A stretch of DNA of 64,000 bases from Actinomycetes bacterium. GTDB taxonomy: Bacteria; Actinomycetota; Acidimicrobiia; Acidimicrobiales; RAAP-2. The stretch is from contig JAJYWF010000001.1 in NCBI GenBank assembly GCA_021791635.1, forward strand, positions 39,680 through 103,679, given 5' to 3'. Shown here piece after piece: positions 36,217 to 47,030 of this stretch. The translations under genes were made by a program, and so were the position numbers. Every line of letters begins with the position of its first letter. Positions within the stretch are counted from its first letter, which is position 1. Below the pieces are notes generated by a model, which saw only the letters and a program-made list of their open reading frames with translations, was not told where the DNA came from and ran no database searches.

Positions 36217-36528
36217 TCAATCGATGACGATGGAGGTGATCTCCACCGTCGTGTAGTGCTGGCGATGGCCCCAGCGACGCCGCTGGTTGGACTTGGGCTT
36301 GTAGGTCATTGCGTTGATCTTCGGGCCCATCTCTGATCCCACGACCTCTCCCTTGACCGAGGCACGGGCCAGCTGGTCGGGGGTGGCAAGCACCGTCGCG
36401 TCCCTCACCACCAGCACCGGATCGAAATGGACTTCGGCCCCCAAGGGCTCTTCCCGAAGGTCGACCCGCAGTCGCTGCCCTTCAGTGACGCGTTCTTGCC
36501 GCCCGCCGGCCTTGATCACAGCATACAT
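36217..36528 (-). CDS. rplU: 50S ribosomal protein L21
   Basis: L21 binds 23S rRNA domain VI. The 103-residue protein begins MYAVIKAGGRQERVTEGQRL, includes LVVRDATVLATPDQLARASV and ends in the RNA-binding KPKSNQRRRWGHRQHYTTVE region. Length is normal. It lies between rng (32-base gap) and rpmA. Confidence 0.97.
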   Translation of the reverse strand: MYAVIKAGGRQERVTEGQRLRVDLREEPLGAEVHFDPVLVVRDATVLATPDQLARASVKGEVVGSEMGPKINAMTYKPKSNQRRRWGHRQHYTTVEITSIVID

Positions 36529-36560
36529 GCTGTCACTCTAGCCCATCTCCCGATACCCGC

Positions 36561-38312
36561 TCACCCCACCGCTGCGTCGTCTAGAACGAACCCCCGCCCT
36601 GTGCATACTTCACACATGTTCGACAACGACTCGATGAGCCCTTCGGAGACACGCTTGCGGGTCATCTCCACCAACCCGAGCTCGGAGATGTCGAACGCCT
36701 GGGTTCTCGTCTTGTCCCTGGCCAACGCCGCCCTCAGGGCTGACGCCACCTTGTCTCGGTTCTCACGAACTTCCATGTCGATGAAGTCGATCACGATGAT
36801 CCCGCCGATGTCACGTAAGCGCAGCTGCCGTGCCACTTCTTCGGCTGCTTCAAGGTTGTTGCGGAATACGGTCTCCTCGAGATTCGTCTTGCCCACGTTC
36901 TTCCCGGTGTTCACGTCGATAACCGTGAGAGCCTCGGTACGCTCGATGATGAGCGATCCTCCCGAGGGTAGCCACACCTTGCGGTCGAGAGCCTTGTGAA
37001 GTTGTTCGTGCACGTGGAATCGCTCGAAGATCGGCTGTCCTTCGGCTTGAGGATCGAAGTACTCGACTCGATCAGCGAGCTCGGGGCTTACGGTGCCGAC
37101 GTAAGTTCGTACTTGTTCAAAGAGGGTCTGGTCGTCGATGATGACTCCCCGAAACTCCCCATTGAGCTCTTCACGCAGCATCCGCACGGCGAGGTCAGGC
37201 TCTTGGTACAGGAGGCCAGGGCGACCCAACTTGAATGATTCGGCTTCGATACGGTGCCATTGATCGAGCAACCCGTTCACGTCCCGCGTGAGCTCTTCTT
37301 CGGAGGCATTTTCCGCCGCGGTCCGGACGATGAGACCGTGCCCGTCTGGGCGGATGTTCTCAACGATCCTTCGCAAACGCCTCCGTTCATTGTCGCCCAG
37401 GCGCTTGGAGATCCCGTTGGCACTGCTGTTGGGCACGAGCACGGCAAATCGGCCGGGAATCGAGACTTCCTGGGTCAGCCGAGCACCCTTTGCCCCGATC
37501 GGGTTCTTCGTGACCTGGCAGAGAATTGTCTGACCGGGTCGGAGGACTTCTTCGATCCTCGGCTGGGGGCCACTCGAAGAGGATCCTTCCACATCGTCTT
37601 TGTCATACCGCACGTCGCCCCGGTACAGGACGGCATTCTTCGGGATCCCGATGTCGACAAAAGCCGCCTCCATCCCTGGAAGGACGTTCTGAACTCGGCC
37701 ACGGTAAATATTGCCGTCGATCTGCGTATTGGCATCTGCGACCCTGGAAACGTAGTGCTCGACGAGCACCCGTCCCTCCAGCATGGCGATCTGGGTCACC
37801 TCTGGCTGTACGTGGACGCAGACCAGGTACCGCCCGACTGACTTCCCCTTTCGGTCCCGCGATCCACGGCGTCGCCCCCTCGATCTCCTGGGGGGGGCCG
37901 CAGCCGCCGGGCCCTGGGCATCTGCACCCTTTCCGATTCCGAGGTCTCCGACTACCGCTTGAACTGATGATCCAGTGCCAGCAACGGTCGCGTCCGAGGA
38001 GGAGGTCCCCGTCACGTCGTCGCCGGGGACGCCCCCCTCCCGTCGACGTCGGCGATCACCACCCCTCGCCGATGGCTCAACTGGAGCTCGTCGCACCGAG
38101 GAAGATCCACTCACCGGTCGCGGAGGAGGTGGTGCGGGACGCGTGTCGCCGATGCGCGGCCGCGGCCGCGGAGCCGGCAGGGGCCCCGTGTCCCGAGGTG
38201 GACCGTCCGCCGACGGTGCATCGATTCGCTCGTCAGACGGCAGGCCGCCTTGCTCTGAAGGTTCTGCTGCGACCGTGTCGGCTCCCGACATCCCTCGATC
38301 GGACTGAGACAT
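36561..38312 (-). CDS. rng: ribonuclease E/G family endoribonuclease
   Basis: RNase E/G starts mRNA decay and processes rRNA. The 583-residue protein has a disordered Pro/Arg/Ser-rich N-terminal 160 residues ending in SRGRRRGSRDRKGK. An S1 domain with embedded FVDIGIPKNAVLYRGDV follows, then the RNase H-like and DNase I-like catalytic region (ALTVIDVNTGKNVGKTNLEE and IIVIDFIDM, with the catalytic Asp pair). The zinc-link CEVCTGRG is near the C-terminus. It lacks the C-terminal degradosome scaffold of E. coli RNase E; the disordered region is at the N-terminus, as in other Actinomycetota. Confidence 0.93.
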   Translation of the reverse strand: MSQSDRGMSGADTVAAEPSEQGGLPSDERIDAPSADGPPRDTGPLPAPRPRPRIGDTRPAPPPPRPVSGSSSVRRAPVEPSARGGDRRRRREGGVPGDDVTGTSSSDATVAGTGSSVQAVVGDLGIGKGADAQGPAAAAPPRRSRGRRRGSRDRKGKSVGRYLVCVHVQPEVTQIAMLEGRVLVEHYVSRVADANTQIDGNIYRGRVQNVLPGMEAAFVDIGIPKNAVLYRGDVRYDKDDVEGSSSSGPQPRIEEVLRPGQTILCQVTKNPIGAKGARLTQEVSIPGRFAVLVPNSSANGISKRLGDNERRRLRRIVENIRPDGHGLIVRTAAENASEEELTRDVNGLLDQWHRIEAESFKLGRPGLLYQEPDLAVRMLREELNGEFRGVIIDDQTLFEQVRTYVGTVSPELADRVEYFDPQAEGQPIFERFHVHEQLHKALDRKVWLPSGGSLIIERTEALTVIDVNTGKNVGKTNLEETVFRNNLEAAEEVARQLRLRDIGGIIVIDFIDMEVRENRDKVASALRAALARDKTRTQAFDISELGLVEMTRKRVSEGLIESLSNMCEVCTGRGFVLDDAAVG

Positions 38313-38336
38313 GAGGGAGATCCCTCCTTGTGATGT

Positions 38337-39146
38337 TCATGATGCACGCTCCTGGGCGTGCAGCCCGGTCTCGCCCGGGAGTTCACCAGCTTCGCTGAGC
38401 GGTTCCCACCGGGCATCTCCGTGCTCGATCCATTGGTGCGTTCTCCGGGCCCGAACCAGTACCAGGTCGGCTTCGAGCCCCTCTAACAGTTCCCCGGGGC
38501 GAACTCCCCGTGGCTTCGTAGCGACCGTGGCAGACAGCGCGACAGTCCCTTCAGTCCCGCGATGATCTCGCCCGCAATCGGCGCCGAGCGTCAGTGAGCG
38601 GATGGCTGGACGAATGTCGTCCTCCAGCATCCTGCCCTTGCGAACTCGACGGACCGGGACATTGGAGGAACGCAGCACGGCGTCAATCTGTCTTGCCACC
38701 TGCACTTCCGTCACTCCGGCCACCTCCAGCTCCCAGGTGCACGAGCTTACCTCGTGCTGGAGAGAGCCGGATCCCGCTGGTACCGGAGCGACGGCTTGTA
38801 CCGACAGGCCATCGGGCAGAAGTGAGCTCAGAAACGTGCTCAGGGCGGCACTTGTCACGGGATCAAGTATTCCAATTGCATCATGCGCGACCTCTCGGCC
38901 TGGGGAATCCCAGGAGTCGAGCTCGATGTCCAGGTACTCACCGAGCGACTCTGCACCGGTCGGAAGAGCCAGTCCGAAGCTCAGGAGCGGTCGCGGAGAA
39001 AAGCCTTTCGACCAGGCAACGGGCAGCCGGCTCCTGCGGAGCGCTCTCTCCCAAAGCCTGGCCACGTCGCGCTGGCTGGTAAACCTGATCTTACCCAACT
39101 TGGTGTAGCGAATTCGCAATTGCATCTCAGCGGAAGAGCCGGTCAT
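38337..39146 (-). CDS. DUF2344 / TIGR03936 family protein
   Basis: This family is encoded next to, or fused to, the TIGR03960 radical SAM proteins. The 269-residue product starts MQLRIRYTKLGKIRFTSQRD at its eighth residue and has LRRSRLPVAWSKGFSPRPLL and FGLALPTGAESLGEYLDIEL, hallmark segments of the family. The mid part has a basic patch (NVPVRRVRKGRML). Function is not established. The gene overlaps the radical SAM gene by 4 bases and lies 24 bases upstream of rng, so all three are probably one transcript. Confidence 0.88.
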   Translation of the reverse strand: MTGSSAEMQLRIRYTKLGKIRFTSQRDVARLWERALRRSRLPVAWSKGFSPRPLLSFGLALPTGAESLGEYLDIELDSWDSPGREVAHDAIGILDPVTSAALSTFLSSLLPDGLSVQAVAPVPAGSGSLQHEVSSCTWELEVAGVTEVQVARQIDAVLRSSNVPVRRVRKGRMLEDDIRPAIRSLTLGADCGRDHRGTEGTVALSATVATKPRGVRPGELLEGLEADLVLVRARRTHQWIEHGDARWEPLSEAGELPGETGLHAQERAS

Positions 39147-41167
39147 ACTGCGAAAGTCGATGCTTGATCAGGTGCTGAGGTGAAGCGTACTGGGACCTTT
39201 GAGGCCGAGCTGAGATCTTGCCCCGTGCCCTGGCTCCCGCCGGCCGGCGGGAGCGAAGACGCCACAATGTGCTCGATTCCCTGGTCCGTGCAGGCCCCGC
39301 AGTCGTAGCACGGAGTCCACCGGCAGTCGGCAACCCCACTCCCCTCCAAGGCCTGTTGCCAATCGTCCCACAAGAAGTCACGATGGAGTCCGGCCGAGAT
39401 GTGGTCCCAGGGTAACGCTTCCTCCGGCCCACGTTCTCGGTGCACGAGCTCGTCGATAGAAAGCCCTTCGGACTCCATCGCGTTGAGCCACAGGTCGAGC
39501 CTGAACTGCTCAGACCACTCTTGAAACGTCCCCCCCGCTCTCCATACCTGCTCGATGACTGCACCAATTCTTCGATCGCCTCGGCTGACGATGCCCTCGA
39601 CGGTGGTCGCGGCAGGATCGTGCCATCGCACGGTCAGGCCCCTTACCTCCCGACTGGCCGCACGCAGCAGCGCCACCTTTCGTTGGAGCTCTTCCATCGA
39701 GTCCTGCGCACACCACTGAAATGGAGTGTGCGGTTTGGGAACAAAACCTCCCACTGACGCCACAATCGTCACCGATCGGTGGTAGCGCTGGCCGATCTCC
39801 ACGCAGCGACGACCGAGCTCCACAATTCCCAAGATGTCCTCGTCCCGTTCGGTAGGAAGCCCGACGAGGAAGTAGAGCTTTACCCGCCTCCATCCCTGTC
39901 CGAACGCCGCATCGACTGCACCGTAAAGGTCTTCCTCACGAATCAGCTTGTTGATCACACGGCGCATCCGCCACGTGCCGCCCTCGGGAGCGAAAGTCAG
40001 GCCCGTGCGTCGGACCTTTTGAATCTCTGCTGCCGTTGCCACGGTGAAGGCATCGACCCTCAGACTTGGCAAGCTCACTGAGACCCGTCCGCCGTTGGTC
40101 GGGTCGTCGATGATGTCGCGCACAGTGGACTCGATACCTGACAAGTCTGCGGTAGAGAGGGAGGTCAGAGCCACTTCGTCGTATCCAGTCCGTTGCAGGC
40201 CATCGCGGACCATGTCCCGGATCTGTTGCGCCGGACGCTCACGGACCGGACGGGTGATCATCCCGGCCTGGCAGAAGCGGCACCCCCTGGTGCAGCCCCG
40301 GAACACTTCGACGTTCAGGCGATCGTGGACGACTTCGGTCAGTGGAACCAGCTGTTGCCTGGGCAACGGCCATTGGCCGAGGTCGGCCACGGTCCGCTTG
40401 ATCACCTCTGGAGGGGCGTTCCCCACAGGCACGGTGCCCATGAAGCGTTGGCCATCGTACCGGGATCCATAGAGCGCGGGAACGTACACTCCATCAATCT
40501 GCGCCAGGGCCTCGCGCAGGATCCTCCGATCCCGGTCTCCACTGTTCGAATGAAGCCATGAAGAGATCACGGCGTTGATCTCACCCACGACCTCTTCACC
40601 ATCTCCGATGACGAAGGCGTCGATAAATTCAGCGAGCGGTTCGGGGTTGTAGGTGCAGTGCCCACCGGCCATGACGATCGGGTCACTCACTGCTCGATCC
40701 GATGAGCGTAGGGGCACCCCTCCCAGGTCGAGGAGATTGAGCACATTGGTGTACACGAGTTCCGCCGAGAGATTGAAGGCGATCACGTTGAAAGCGGAAG
40801 CCGGAAAGTTGTTCTCGATGGAAAAGAGAGGGACCCCGTTCTCCCGCATGGCCTGCTCCATGTCGATCCATGGCGCATACGCACGTTCTGCCAGCGAATC
40901 GTTACGGTCATTCAGGATCTCATAGAGAATCTGGAGGCCCTGATTCGGCAACCCTATCTCATAGGTATCAGGATAAACGAGTAACCACGCGACCTGGAAG
41001 CCGTCATGCTCAGGTCGACGGGCACCCATCTCGCCACCGATGTAACGTGCCGGTTTGCTCACGTTGGCAAGTAGGGGCTCGATGACTGGCCAGAGTGACT
41101 CCATGTTCCCTGGATTGTACGCTCTGGACTCCGGTAATGGATCCACGGTCCCGGGCGCCGGGCTCAC
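39143..41167 (-). CDS. B12-binding-like/radical SAM protein, TIGR03960 family
   Basis: The roughly 674-residue protein has a B12-binding-like N-terminal domain (VAWLLVYPDTYEIGLPNQGL) and a radical SAM domain. The [4Fe-4S] motif CxxxCxxC lies in FRGCTRGCRFCQAGM, near residue 290. Later come LTFAPEGGTWRMRRVINKLI, VKLYFLVGLPTERDEDILGI and a C-terminal cysteine cluster CYDCGACTDQGIEH. The GTG at 41167 overlaps the mreD stop as GTGA; ATG 41104 (MESLWPVIEPLL) matches the usual family N-terminus more closely. The reaction is unknown. It is likely linked to the downstream DUF2344 partner. Confidence 0.88.
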   Translation of the reverse strand: MSPAPGTVDPLPESRAYNPGNMESLWPVIEPLLANVSKPARYIGGEMGARRPEHDGFQVAWLLVYPDTYEIGLPNQGLQILYEILNDRNDSLAERAYAPWIDMEQAMRENGVPLFSIENNFPASAFNVIAFNLSAELVYTNVLNLLDLGGVPLRSSDRAVSDPIVMAGGHCTYNPEPLAEFIDAFVIGDGEEVVGEINAVISSWLHSNSGDRDRRILREALAQIDGVYVPALYGSRYDGQRFMGTVPVGNAPPEVIKRTVADLGQWPLPRQQLVPLTEVVHDRLNVEVFRGCTRGCRFCQAGMITRPVRERPAQQIRDMVRDGLQRTGYDEVALTSLSTADLSGIESTVRDIIDDPTNGGRVSVSLPSLRVDAFTVATAAEIQKVRRTGLTFAPEGGTWRMRRVINKLIREEDLYGAVDAAFGQGWRRVKLYFLVGLPTERDEDILGIVELGRRCVEIGQRYHRSVTIVASVGGFVPKPHTPFQWCAQDSMEELQRKVALLRAASREVRGLTVRWHDPAATTVEGIVSRGDRRIGAVIEQVWRAGGTFQEWSEQFRLDLWLNAMESEGLSIDELVHRERGPEEALPWDHISAGLHRDFLWDDWQQALEGSGVADCRWTPCYDCGACTDQGIEHIVASSLPPAGGSQGTGQDLSSASKVPVRFTSAPDQASTFAV

Positions 41168-41751
41168 CACCCAGGACCGAGGGTCGAGGCACCTCGCCGG
41201 TCAGAGGATCCGGGAGTCAGGGCCCAGCGGACGACACGGACGGTACCGTTCGCCAGCACCGCGTTGAAGGCCGCTACCACCGCGATCATGGCAACGAGAT
41301 CAAGATGCAGGAACTGAGATTCGCCCAGGACGGCGCCAAGGACTGCGTAGGTCACCACCGCCACAGCGCTGGCCGCAACGGCTACAAGGATCGATAGCCA
41401 CCAGAACTCCCGAGCCAACGAGCCGGTGCTGGCACCCACCGCGAACCCGACCAGGGAGTACACGAGCGCCGACAGACCGAATGGCGTGGGTAGAAGAAGA
41501 TCGGCAGACAGCCCGGCCAGGAACCCCACGAGTGCACCTTCCTCAGGTCCCCCGGCTATGCCGGCCGCAATGGGAAGGAGGAGCATCAGGTCAGGGTGGA
41601 CACCGGCAATGCGGATGTCGACCCCAAGGGTCGACTGAATGACCAACCCCAAGAACACCGTCATCACAAGCCGTCCCGCAGTCCGAACAGTCATGGCGCG
41701 GACGCCCTGGGCTCTCCCTTTCGGGACCCGTTCACCACGCGCCGCCTTCAC
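41164..41751 (-). CDS. mreD: rod shape-determining protein MreD
   Basis: MreD is a polytopic membrane partner of MreC in the elongasome. The 195 residues show about five hydrophobic helices (LVMTVFLGLVIQSTLGVDI, LMLLLPIAAGIAGGPEEGAL, FGLSALVYSLVGFAVGAST). The segment GALVGFLAGLSADLLLPTPF is typical. The first 19 residues are basic and may not be translated, since ATG 41694 is an alternative start. It starts 6 bases after the mreC stop and completes mreB-mreC-mreD. Confidence 0.88.
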   Translation of the reverse strand: MKAARGERVPKGRAQGVRAMTVRTAGRLVMTVFLGLVIQSTLGVDIRIAGVHPDLMLLLPIAAGIAGGPEEGALVGFLAGLSADLLLPTPFGLSALVYSLVGFAVGASTGSLAREFWWLSILVAVAASAVAVVTYAVLGAVLGESQFLHLDLVAMIAVVAAFNAVLANGTVRVVRWALTPGSSDRRGASTLGPGW

Positions 41752-41757
41752 CGGAAA

Positions 41758-42600
41758 TCACGGCGTGGGGCTCCACTGCACCACGACTACGTACGCCAAT
41801 GTGCTCAAGTCCGCAAGGGGTTTCACAACGATGCTCAGCTGGCCACTTTCGGACCCAGTGCGCACCGAACTGACCGACGCAACGGGTATGCCTGGTGGAT
41901 ACTCAGCTCCGGCAAGGCCATTGGTGAACATCAGCTCTCCACGAGTCACCTTGGTCCCCGGAGCGACAAGCTCAGCGGTCATGGGGTTCCCACTCCCCTG
42001 ACCAGCCACAGTCGCTTGGGCAGAATGCCCGAAGGTCACCCCAATCCGTGATTGCCCATCAGTCACTAAGCGGACCACCGATGTTGTGTGATTCGATTCC
42101 ACGATCTGTCCGACCAGTCCACCGGCCCCTACCACCGGATCGTTGAGCGCGACCCCCTGAGCACGACCCTTGTCGATGCGAATCGTCGCCGCGAAGTTCG
42201 ATGTCCCAGTACTCACCGTCTCTGCCATCATCGTGGGGAGGCCCTGCAGGTAAGGCAGTCGCTCAACCGCCAAGAGCTTCTGCAGCTCGGCAAGTTGGCG
42301 AGCATCGAAGGTCCTACTGGACTGCTCCTGGCGCAAGCGTCCAATGGTCGCTTGCAGTTTCCGGTTCTCCTGCTCAAGAGAGCCGTAGTTCACGGCGCCT
42401 GCGAAGAAGTTCCCGATCGGATCAAGGATGGCATTCACCCCAGAGCGCAGCGGTGAGAAGACGTCACTGGCGATCGATTTCACTCCCGAAGCGATCGAGT
42501 GCGTCCGTCCGGACTGGTCCAACGTGATCACGCTGAGGGAAAGCAGCACCAGGATCACCAGGGTGGTGAGCGTTCGGCGTGATCGCCGCGCCTTCGGCAC
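41758..42600 (-). CDS. mreC: cell shape-determining protein MreC
   Basis: MreC is a bitopic scaffold linking MreB to the peptidoglycan synthases. The 280-residue protein has a basic cytoplasmic end, one TM (LTTLVILVLLSLSVITLD), a coiled coil (SLEQENRKLQATIGRLRQEQ) and the beta-rich MreC core (DKGRAQGVALNDPVVGAGGL, TVAGQGSGNPMTAELVAPGT). The gene lies 28 bases after mreB. Confidence 0.92.
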   Translation of the reverse strand: MPKARRSRRTLTTLVILVLLSLSVITLDQSGRTHSIASGVKSIASDVFSPLRSGVNAILDPIGNFFAGAVNYGSLEQENRKLQATIGRLRQEQSSRTFDARQLAELQKLLAVERLPYLQGLPTMMAETVSTGTSNFAATIRIDKGRAQGVALNDPVVGAGGLVGQIVESNHTTSVVRLVTDGQSRIGVTFGHSAQATVAGQGSGNPMTAELVAPGTKVTRGELMFTNGLAGAEYPPGIPVASVSSVRTGSESGQLSIVVKPLADLSTLAYVVVVQWSPTP

Positions 42601-42628
42601 CGGGTCTCAGGTCGCCCAGCTCACCTGG

Positions 42629-43660
42629 TCAGCGCGAGGCGGACGTAATGAGCACTCGCTTCAGCGCCTCGAATTCCTCGAGACACTGTCCGCTGCCGAT
42701 AGCCACGCAGTTCAGTGGGTCCCGGGCGACCACGATGGGCATGCCGGTCTCGTGCTGCAGCCGGGAGTCAAGCCCGTGGAGTAGTGCCCCACCGCCAGTG
42801 AGAACGATTCCTTGCTCCATGATATCGGCTGCCAGTTCAGGCGGAGTTCGATCGAGGGTGACCTTTACGGCGTCCACGATCGAGGACACCGGCTCGTCGA
42901 TCGCGTGTCGGATCTCCTCAGTGGACACCACGACCGTCTTCGGAAGTCCGGTGACAAGGTCCCGACCCCGAATCTCGGCATGCAACTCTTCCTCCAACGG
43001 GTACGCCGAACCAAGCGCTATCTTGATCTCCTCGGCGGTGCGTTCACCCAATGCGAGGCTGAATTCCTTCTTCACGAACGAGACGATCGCCTCGTCGAGC
43101 TCGTCGCCACCGATGCGCACCGACTGGCTGGTCACGATGCCACCGAGTGAGATGACGGCGACTTCCGTCGTACCACCCCCGATGTCGACGACCATGTTCC
43201 CCGTGGGCTCGTGCACGGGAAGACCGGCTCCAATCGCCGCCGCCATCGGCTCTTCGATGATGTACGCCTTCCGAGCCCCCGCGTACTCGGCAGCTTCCAT
43301 GACCGCACGTTGCTCTACGCCGGTGATCCCGGATGGCACGCAGATGACCATTCTCGGCTTGGCGAACCGACGCTGATGGACCCGGTGGATGAAGTAACGG
43401 AGCATCTTCTCGCAGATCTCGAAGTCTGCTATCACTCCGTCCTTCAGGGGACGGATTGCCTGAATGTTGCTCGGCGTCCTTCCGATCATCCGCTTCGCTT
43501 CGGCGCCAACCGCCAGCGGTCGGCCGTCCTTCACGTCGACGGCCACGACCGACGGCTCGTTCAAGACGATACCGCGTCCTCGTACGTACACGAGCGTGTT
43601 GGCGGTTCCAAGGTCGACCGCCATGTCGCGACCCAGAAGGTTCAGGCGATTATCGGCCAT
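42629..43660 (-). CDS. mreB: rod shape-determining actin MreB
   Basis: MreB is the bacterial actin that organises sidewall synthesis. The 343-residue product starts [20 protein letters not shown] and has phosphate loops [10 protein letters not shown] and [17 protein letters not shown], plus the segment [21 protein letters not shown] chose ATG 43660 after GAGAGGAAC; the frame stays open to 43783 but lacks MreB features there. MreB in this group implies rod-shaped cells with lateral wall growth, unlike the polar-growing Actinomycetota that lack MreB. Confidence 0.96.
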   Translation of the reverse strand: MADNRLNLLGRDMAVDLGTANTLVYVRGRGIVLNEPSVVAVDVKDGRPLAVGAEAKRMIGRTPSNIQAIRPLKDGVIADFEICEKMLRYFIHRVHQRRFAKPRMVICVPSGITGVEQRAVMEAAEYAGARKAYIIEEPMAAAIGAGLPVHEPTGNMVVDIGGGTTEVAVISLGGIVTSQSVRIGGDELDEAIVSFVKKEFSLALGERTAEEIKIALGSAYPLEEELHAEIRGRDLVTGLPKTVVVSTEEIRHAIDEPVSSIVDAVKVTLDRTPPELAADIMEQGIVLTGGGALLHGLDSRLQHETGMPIVVARDPLNCVAIGSGQCLEEFEALKRVLITSASR

Positions 43661-43820
43661 AAGAGTTCCGTTCCTCTCGAATTCGACGAAGGTTGGGTGG
43701 TCCGCCTGATGACTTTGGGCAGGACCGAGGGGTCGTCGCGTCCCCAGGTTAGGGGATTCACCGGTGCCGCACAAGCGCACCATCGATTCCTCTGGGGCAT
43801 CCTCACCCCGCTCGGAGCCG

Positions 43821-44234
43821 TCAGGTCAAGCCCGGAAAGAAGATCCCGATCTCCCGGGCAGCTGCCTCAGGAGAGTCCGAACCGTGGACCAGGTTCTCCG
43901 TCAGCTCGATCGCCAGGTCTCCCCTGATGGTTCCCGGCGCTGCCTCCCTCGGATTGGTTGATCCCATGAGCCGGCGAACCACCGCGTACGTCTCGTCACC
44001 GGGTCCTTCGACCACGAGCACCCACGCCGGTGAGCGGGTGATGAAGGCCAGGAGATCCTCGTAGAAGGCCTTGCCCTGGTGTTCCTCGTAGTGGCGAGAC
44101 GCAACTTCGCGCCCGATGGTCCTGAGATCTCCGGCAACGATCCGCAGCCCTTTGCGCTCGATCCGGCTGAGGATCTCGCCGGTCAAGCCTCGTTCCACCC
44201 CGTCGGGTTTCACTATCACCAAGGTTCTCGTCAC
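43821..44234 (-). CDS. ndk: nucleoside diphosphate kinase
   Basis: Ndk balances NTP pools by ping-pong transfer through a phosphohistidine. The 137-residue product begins [20 protein letters not shown] and carries the catalytic His117 in [16 protein letters not shown]. It lies 160 bases upstream of mreB and 89 bases downstream of folC, so it may have its own promoter. Confidence 0.97.
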   Translation of the reverse strand: MTRTLVIVKPDGVERGLTGEILSRIERKGLRIVAGDLRTIGREVASRHYEEHQGKAFYEDLLAFITRSPAWVLVVEGPGDETYAVVRRLMGSTNPREAAPGTIRGDLAIELTENLVHGSDSPEAAAREIGIFFPGLT

Positions 44235-44260
44235 GGAGCGAGCAAGCTAGCACAGTTCCC

Positions 44261-44285
44261 GAGAAGCCCGGTCCCACGGGTTCTC
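44261..44285 (-). terminator. imperfect hairpin between folC and ndk
   Basis: gagaa-g-cccg pairs with cgggttctc, a 9-base stem with one bulged G and a 6-base loop. It is the only structure in the 89-base gap. There is no T-tract, so termination is tentative. Confidence 0.35.
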
Positions 44286-44323
44286 AGGTACCTGGGTGCC
44301 GTAGGTAACGAGGCTGGCGTGGG

Positions 44324-45664
44324 TCACACGGGAACTTGAAGAAGTTCCCTCGCTGCCGCCACTACGTAGAGAGAGCCCGTCGCCAGGAGCATTCCGTCGT
44401 CGCCCAATTCGTTGCGGGCGGCGGACATGGCGGCGGTCACAGTCGCCTGTGACGACACCCGCATCTTCAATGCGCGAGCTGCCTCCTCTATCACCAGGGG
44501 TGACAGGGCACGCGGTGACCGCGGTGCGCACGCCACTACCAGGTCGATGCCGGCATCTTTCAACGGTTCCAGCATGGCCAGCGGATCACGGCCGCTCAGC
44601 ATCCCGACCACCGCAATTTTCGTCCCGGCCGCCGAGAATTCCTCATCAATTGCGACCGAGAGCGCCTGCATGCCAGCGACGTTGTGAGCACCGTCGACGA
44701 TGCAGAGCGGATGTCGCCCCAGTACTTCGAGGCGCCCCGGCACCCGGACTGCGGCAAAGGCTTCGGTCACGACGTTCGGGGGTAGCGGCGCCCCCACGAA
44801 CGCTTCGACCGCAGTGAGCGCACACAGCGCGTTCAGTCCCTGGTGCCGACCGTGGAGGGGAACCAGGACATCGGCGTAGAACCCGCCAGGGGTCCTCAAG
44901 TCGACCAGGCGACCGCCAACAGCCACTCGGTTCTCGGTACAGTCGAAGTCACGACCCCTCACCCAGAATGCGGCCGCGCCGACGCGAGATGCTGCCTCTT
45001 CGGCTATGCCAACCAATGCTGGGGCTGACTCTCCTATCACGGCCGTGCACCCCGCCTTGATGATCCCGCTCTTATCCCGGACGATCCCCTCCAGCGTCGG
45101 ACCCAGGACGTCAGTGTGGTCGTAGCTGATATTGGTCAGCACCGCCACCCGGCCGTCGACGACGTTCGTGCTGTCCCACGTTCCCCCCAGGCCGACTTCT
45201 ATCACGCCTGCGTCGACGGCCTCGTCCGAGAACCATCTCAGCGCTGCCCCGGTCAAGAGCTCGAAGCGGGACGCCGGCTCCACCATGCTGGCCTGAGCGA
45301 TGGCCAGGACATTCATGAGGTCGAGGAAAGACAGGTCGTCGATCGGTCGAGAGTCAATGGACAGACGCTCGTTGATCACCGACAGGTTGGGGCTCGTGTA
45401 CGTCCCCACCTTCATGCCGAGCGTCCGAAGAAGGCTGGTGACCATCATCGCCGTCGAGCCCTTGCCGTTGGTGCCGGTCAAATGGACGCTCGGGTACGAC
45501 TGCTCGGGAGACCCGAGCAGATGGGCGAGTTCGCGCATCCGGTCCAGCGAGGGAATCGAAGGGCGAACGGGCATGGCCGACTCAAGGTCGGTATGGGAGT
45601 CCAACCAGGCCAGGGCTTCGGGCATCGACGAGAACGCCGGAAAGCGATCGCGCGAAGCGGTCAA
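44324..45664 (-). CDS. folC: folylpolyglutamate synthase / dihydrofolate synthase
   Basis: FolC adds glutamate to folates, and often also makes dihydrofolate. The 446-residue Mur-ligase-fold protein has the P-loop [20 protein letters not shown] and [18 protein letters not shown]. It also has the active-site segment [13 protein letters not shown] and the C-terminal domain segment [20 protein letters not shown]. Its start overlaps the clpX stop by 4 bases, giving a clpX-folC pair. Confidence 0.95.
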   Translation of the reverse strand: MTASRDRFPAFSSMPEALAWLDSHTDLESAMPVRPSIPSLDRMRELAHLLGSPEQSYPSVHLTGTNGKGSTAMMVTSLLRTLGMKVGTYTSPNLSVINERLSIDSRPIDDLSFLDLMNVLAIAQASMVEPASRFELLTGAALRWFSDEAVDAGVIEVGLGGTWDSTNVVDGRVAVLTNISYDHTDVLGPTLEGIVRDKSGIIKAGCTAVIGESAPALVGIAEEAASRVGAAAFWVRGRDFDCTENRVAVGGRLVDLRTPGGFYADVLVPLHGRHQGLNALCALTAVEAFVGAPLPPNVVTEAFAAVRVPGRLEVLGRHPLCIVDGAHNVAGMQALSVAIDEEFSAAGTKIAVVGMLSGRDPLAMLEPLKDAGIDLVVACAPRSPRALSPLVIEEAARALKMRVSSQATVTAAMSAARNELGDDGMLLATGSLYVVAAARELLQVPV

Positions 45665-46941
45665 GAGGCTGCTCTGCGGCTCCGGCTCGGCTTGGCCGGA
45701 GGTGCGTCAACGGGCACCAGCGTCGGATTCACGTGGTCCAGCACCACGGCCCGATCGACGACACACTTCTGCACATCGGTTCGGCTCGGCAGGTCGTACA
45801 TGACGTCGAGCAAGACCTCTTCCAAGATGGCTCGAAGACCGCGTGCACCCGCTCCTCTCAGGAGTGCTTGCTCCGCCACGGCATCGAGGGCATCCTCGGT
45901 GAATTCCAACTCGACGTTGTCCAGCGCGAACACATGCTGGTACTGACGGACCAACGCGTTCTTCGGCTCCACGAGGATCCGGATCAGCGCGTCCTTGTAC
46001 AATTGGCTGACCGCACCGACGACAGGCAGACGACCGATGAACTCCGGGATCAGGCCGAATTTCATCAAGTCTTCGGGAAGCACCAGGCGGAGGACCTCCG
46101 AATCATTGCGTTGAGCCCGCTGGTGCATTTCGGAGCGGAACCCGATTCCCTTGTGCCCGATGCGATTTTCGATGATCTTGTCCAGACCGGCGAACGCGCC
46201 CCCACACACGAACAGGATGTTCGTGGTGTCGATCTGGATGAACTCCTGGTGTGGGTGCTTTCGGCCCCCCTGGGGTGGGACCGACGCGGTCGTGCCCTCG
46301 AGTATCTTCAGGAGTGCCTGCTGCACCCCCTCGCCAGAGACATCCCGGGTAATCGAGGGGTTCTCGCTCTTCCTGGCGATCTTGTCGATCTCGTCGATGT
46401 AGATGATCCCCGTCTCAGCCCGCTTGACGTCGTAATCGGCGGCCTGGATGAGCTTGAGAAGAATGTTCTCGACGTCTTCTCCCACGTAACCGGCCTCGGT
46501 CAGAGCCGTGGCGTCAGCGATGGCGAAAGGCACATTCAGCATGCGGGCCAAGGTCTGAGCCAGCAACGTCTTGCCACAACCGGTCGGCCCCAGGAGCAGG
46601 ATGTTGGACTTGGAAAGCTCGACACTCTCTCCGTCGGCCGCCGCCCCCGCCTGCACTCGCTTGTAGTGGTTGTAGACGGCAACGGAGAGGATCTTCTTGG
46701 CGTACTCCTGACCTACGACATAGTCGTTCAGGAATTCGAAGACCTCCCGGGGCTTCGGAAGGTCTTCGAAGCTCAGGTCGGCCGTTTCGGTGAATTCCTC
46801 CGCAATGATATCGTTACAAAGATCTATGCATTCGTCACAGATATAGACGCCTGGGCCGGCGATGAGCTTCTTGACCTGTTTCTGAGACTTCCCGCAGAAG
46901 CTGCACTTCACGAGGTCGCCACCCTCACCAAACTTCGCCAT
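45661..46941 (-). CDS. clpX: ATP-dependent Clp protease ATP-binding subunit ClpX
   Basis: ClpX unfolds substrates for ClpP. The 426-residue protein has the N-terminal C4 zinc domain ([20 protein letters not shown] then ICDECIDLC), Walker [21 protein letters not shown], Walker [14 protein letters not shown], pore loop GYVGEDVE and the sensor-2 region [20 protein letters not shown]. The last 15 residues are basic and variable. It lies 89 bases downstream of clpP. Confidence 0.98.
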   Translation of the reverse strand: MAKFGEGGDLVKCSFCGKSQKQVKKLIAGPGVYICDECIDLCNDIIAEEFTETADLSFEDLPKPREVFEFLNDYVVGQEYAKKILSVAVYNHYKRVQAGAAADGESVELSKSNILLLGPTGCGKTLLAQTLARMLNVPFAIADATALTEAGYVGEDVENILLKLIQAADYDVKRAETGIIYIDEIDKIARKSENPSITRDVSGEGVQQALLKILEGTTASVPPQGGRKHPHQEFIQIDTTNILFVCGGAFAGLDKIIENRIGHKGIGFRSEMHQRAQRNDSEVLRLVLPEDLMKFGLIPEFIGRLPVVGAVSQLYKDALIRILVEPKNALVRQYQHVFALDNVELEFTEDALDAVAEQALLRGAGARGLRAILEEVLLDVMYDLPSRTDVQKCVVDRAVVLDHVNPTLVPVDAPPAKPSRSRRAAS

Positions 46942-47030
46942 GTGGACTCATCTCCCCCGCGCCGTGGCAACCGGCTGCCGCCGCTGCCAGAGATTGGCAT
47001 TGCATCCGTGCGTCACGTGATCCCCGGTAC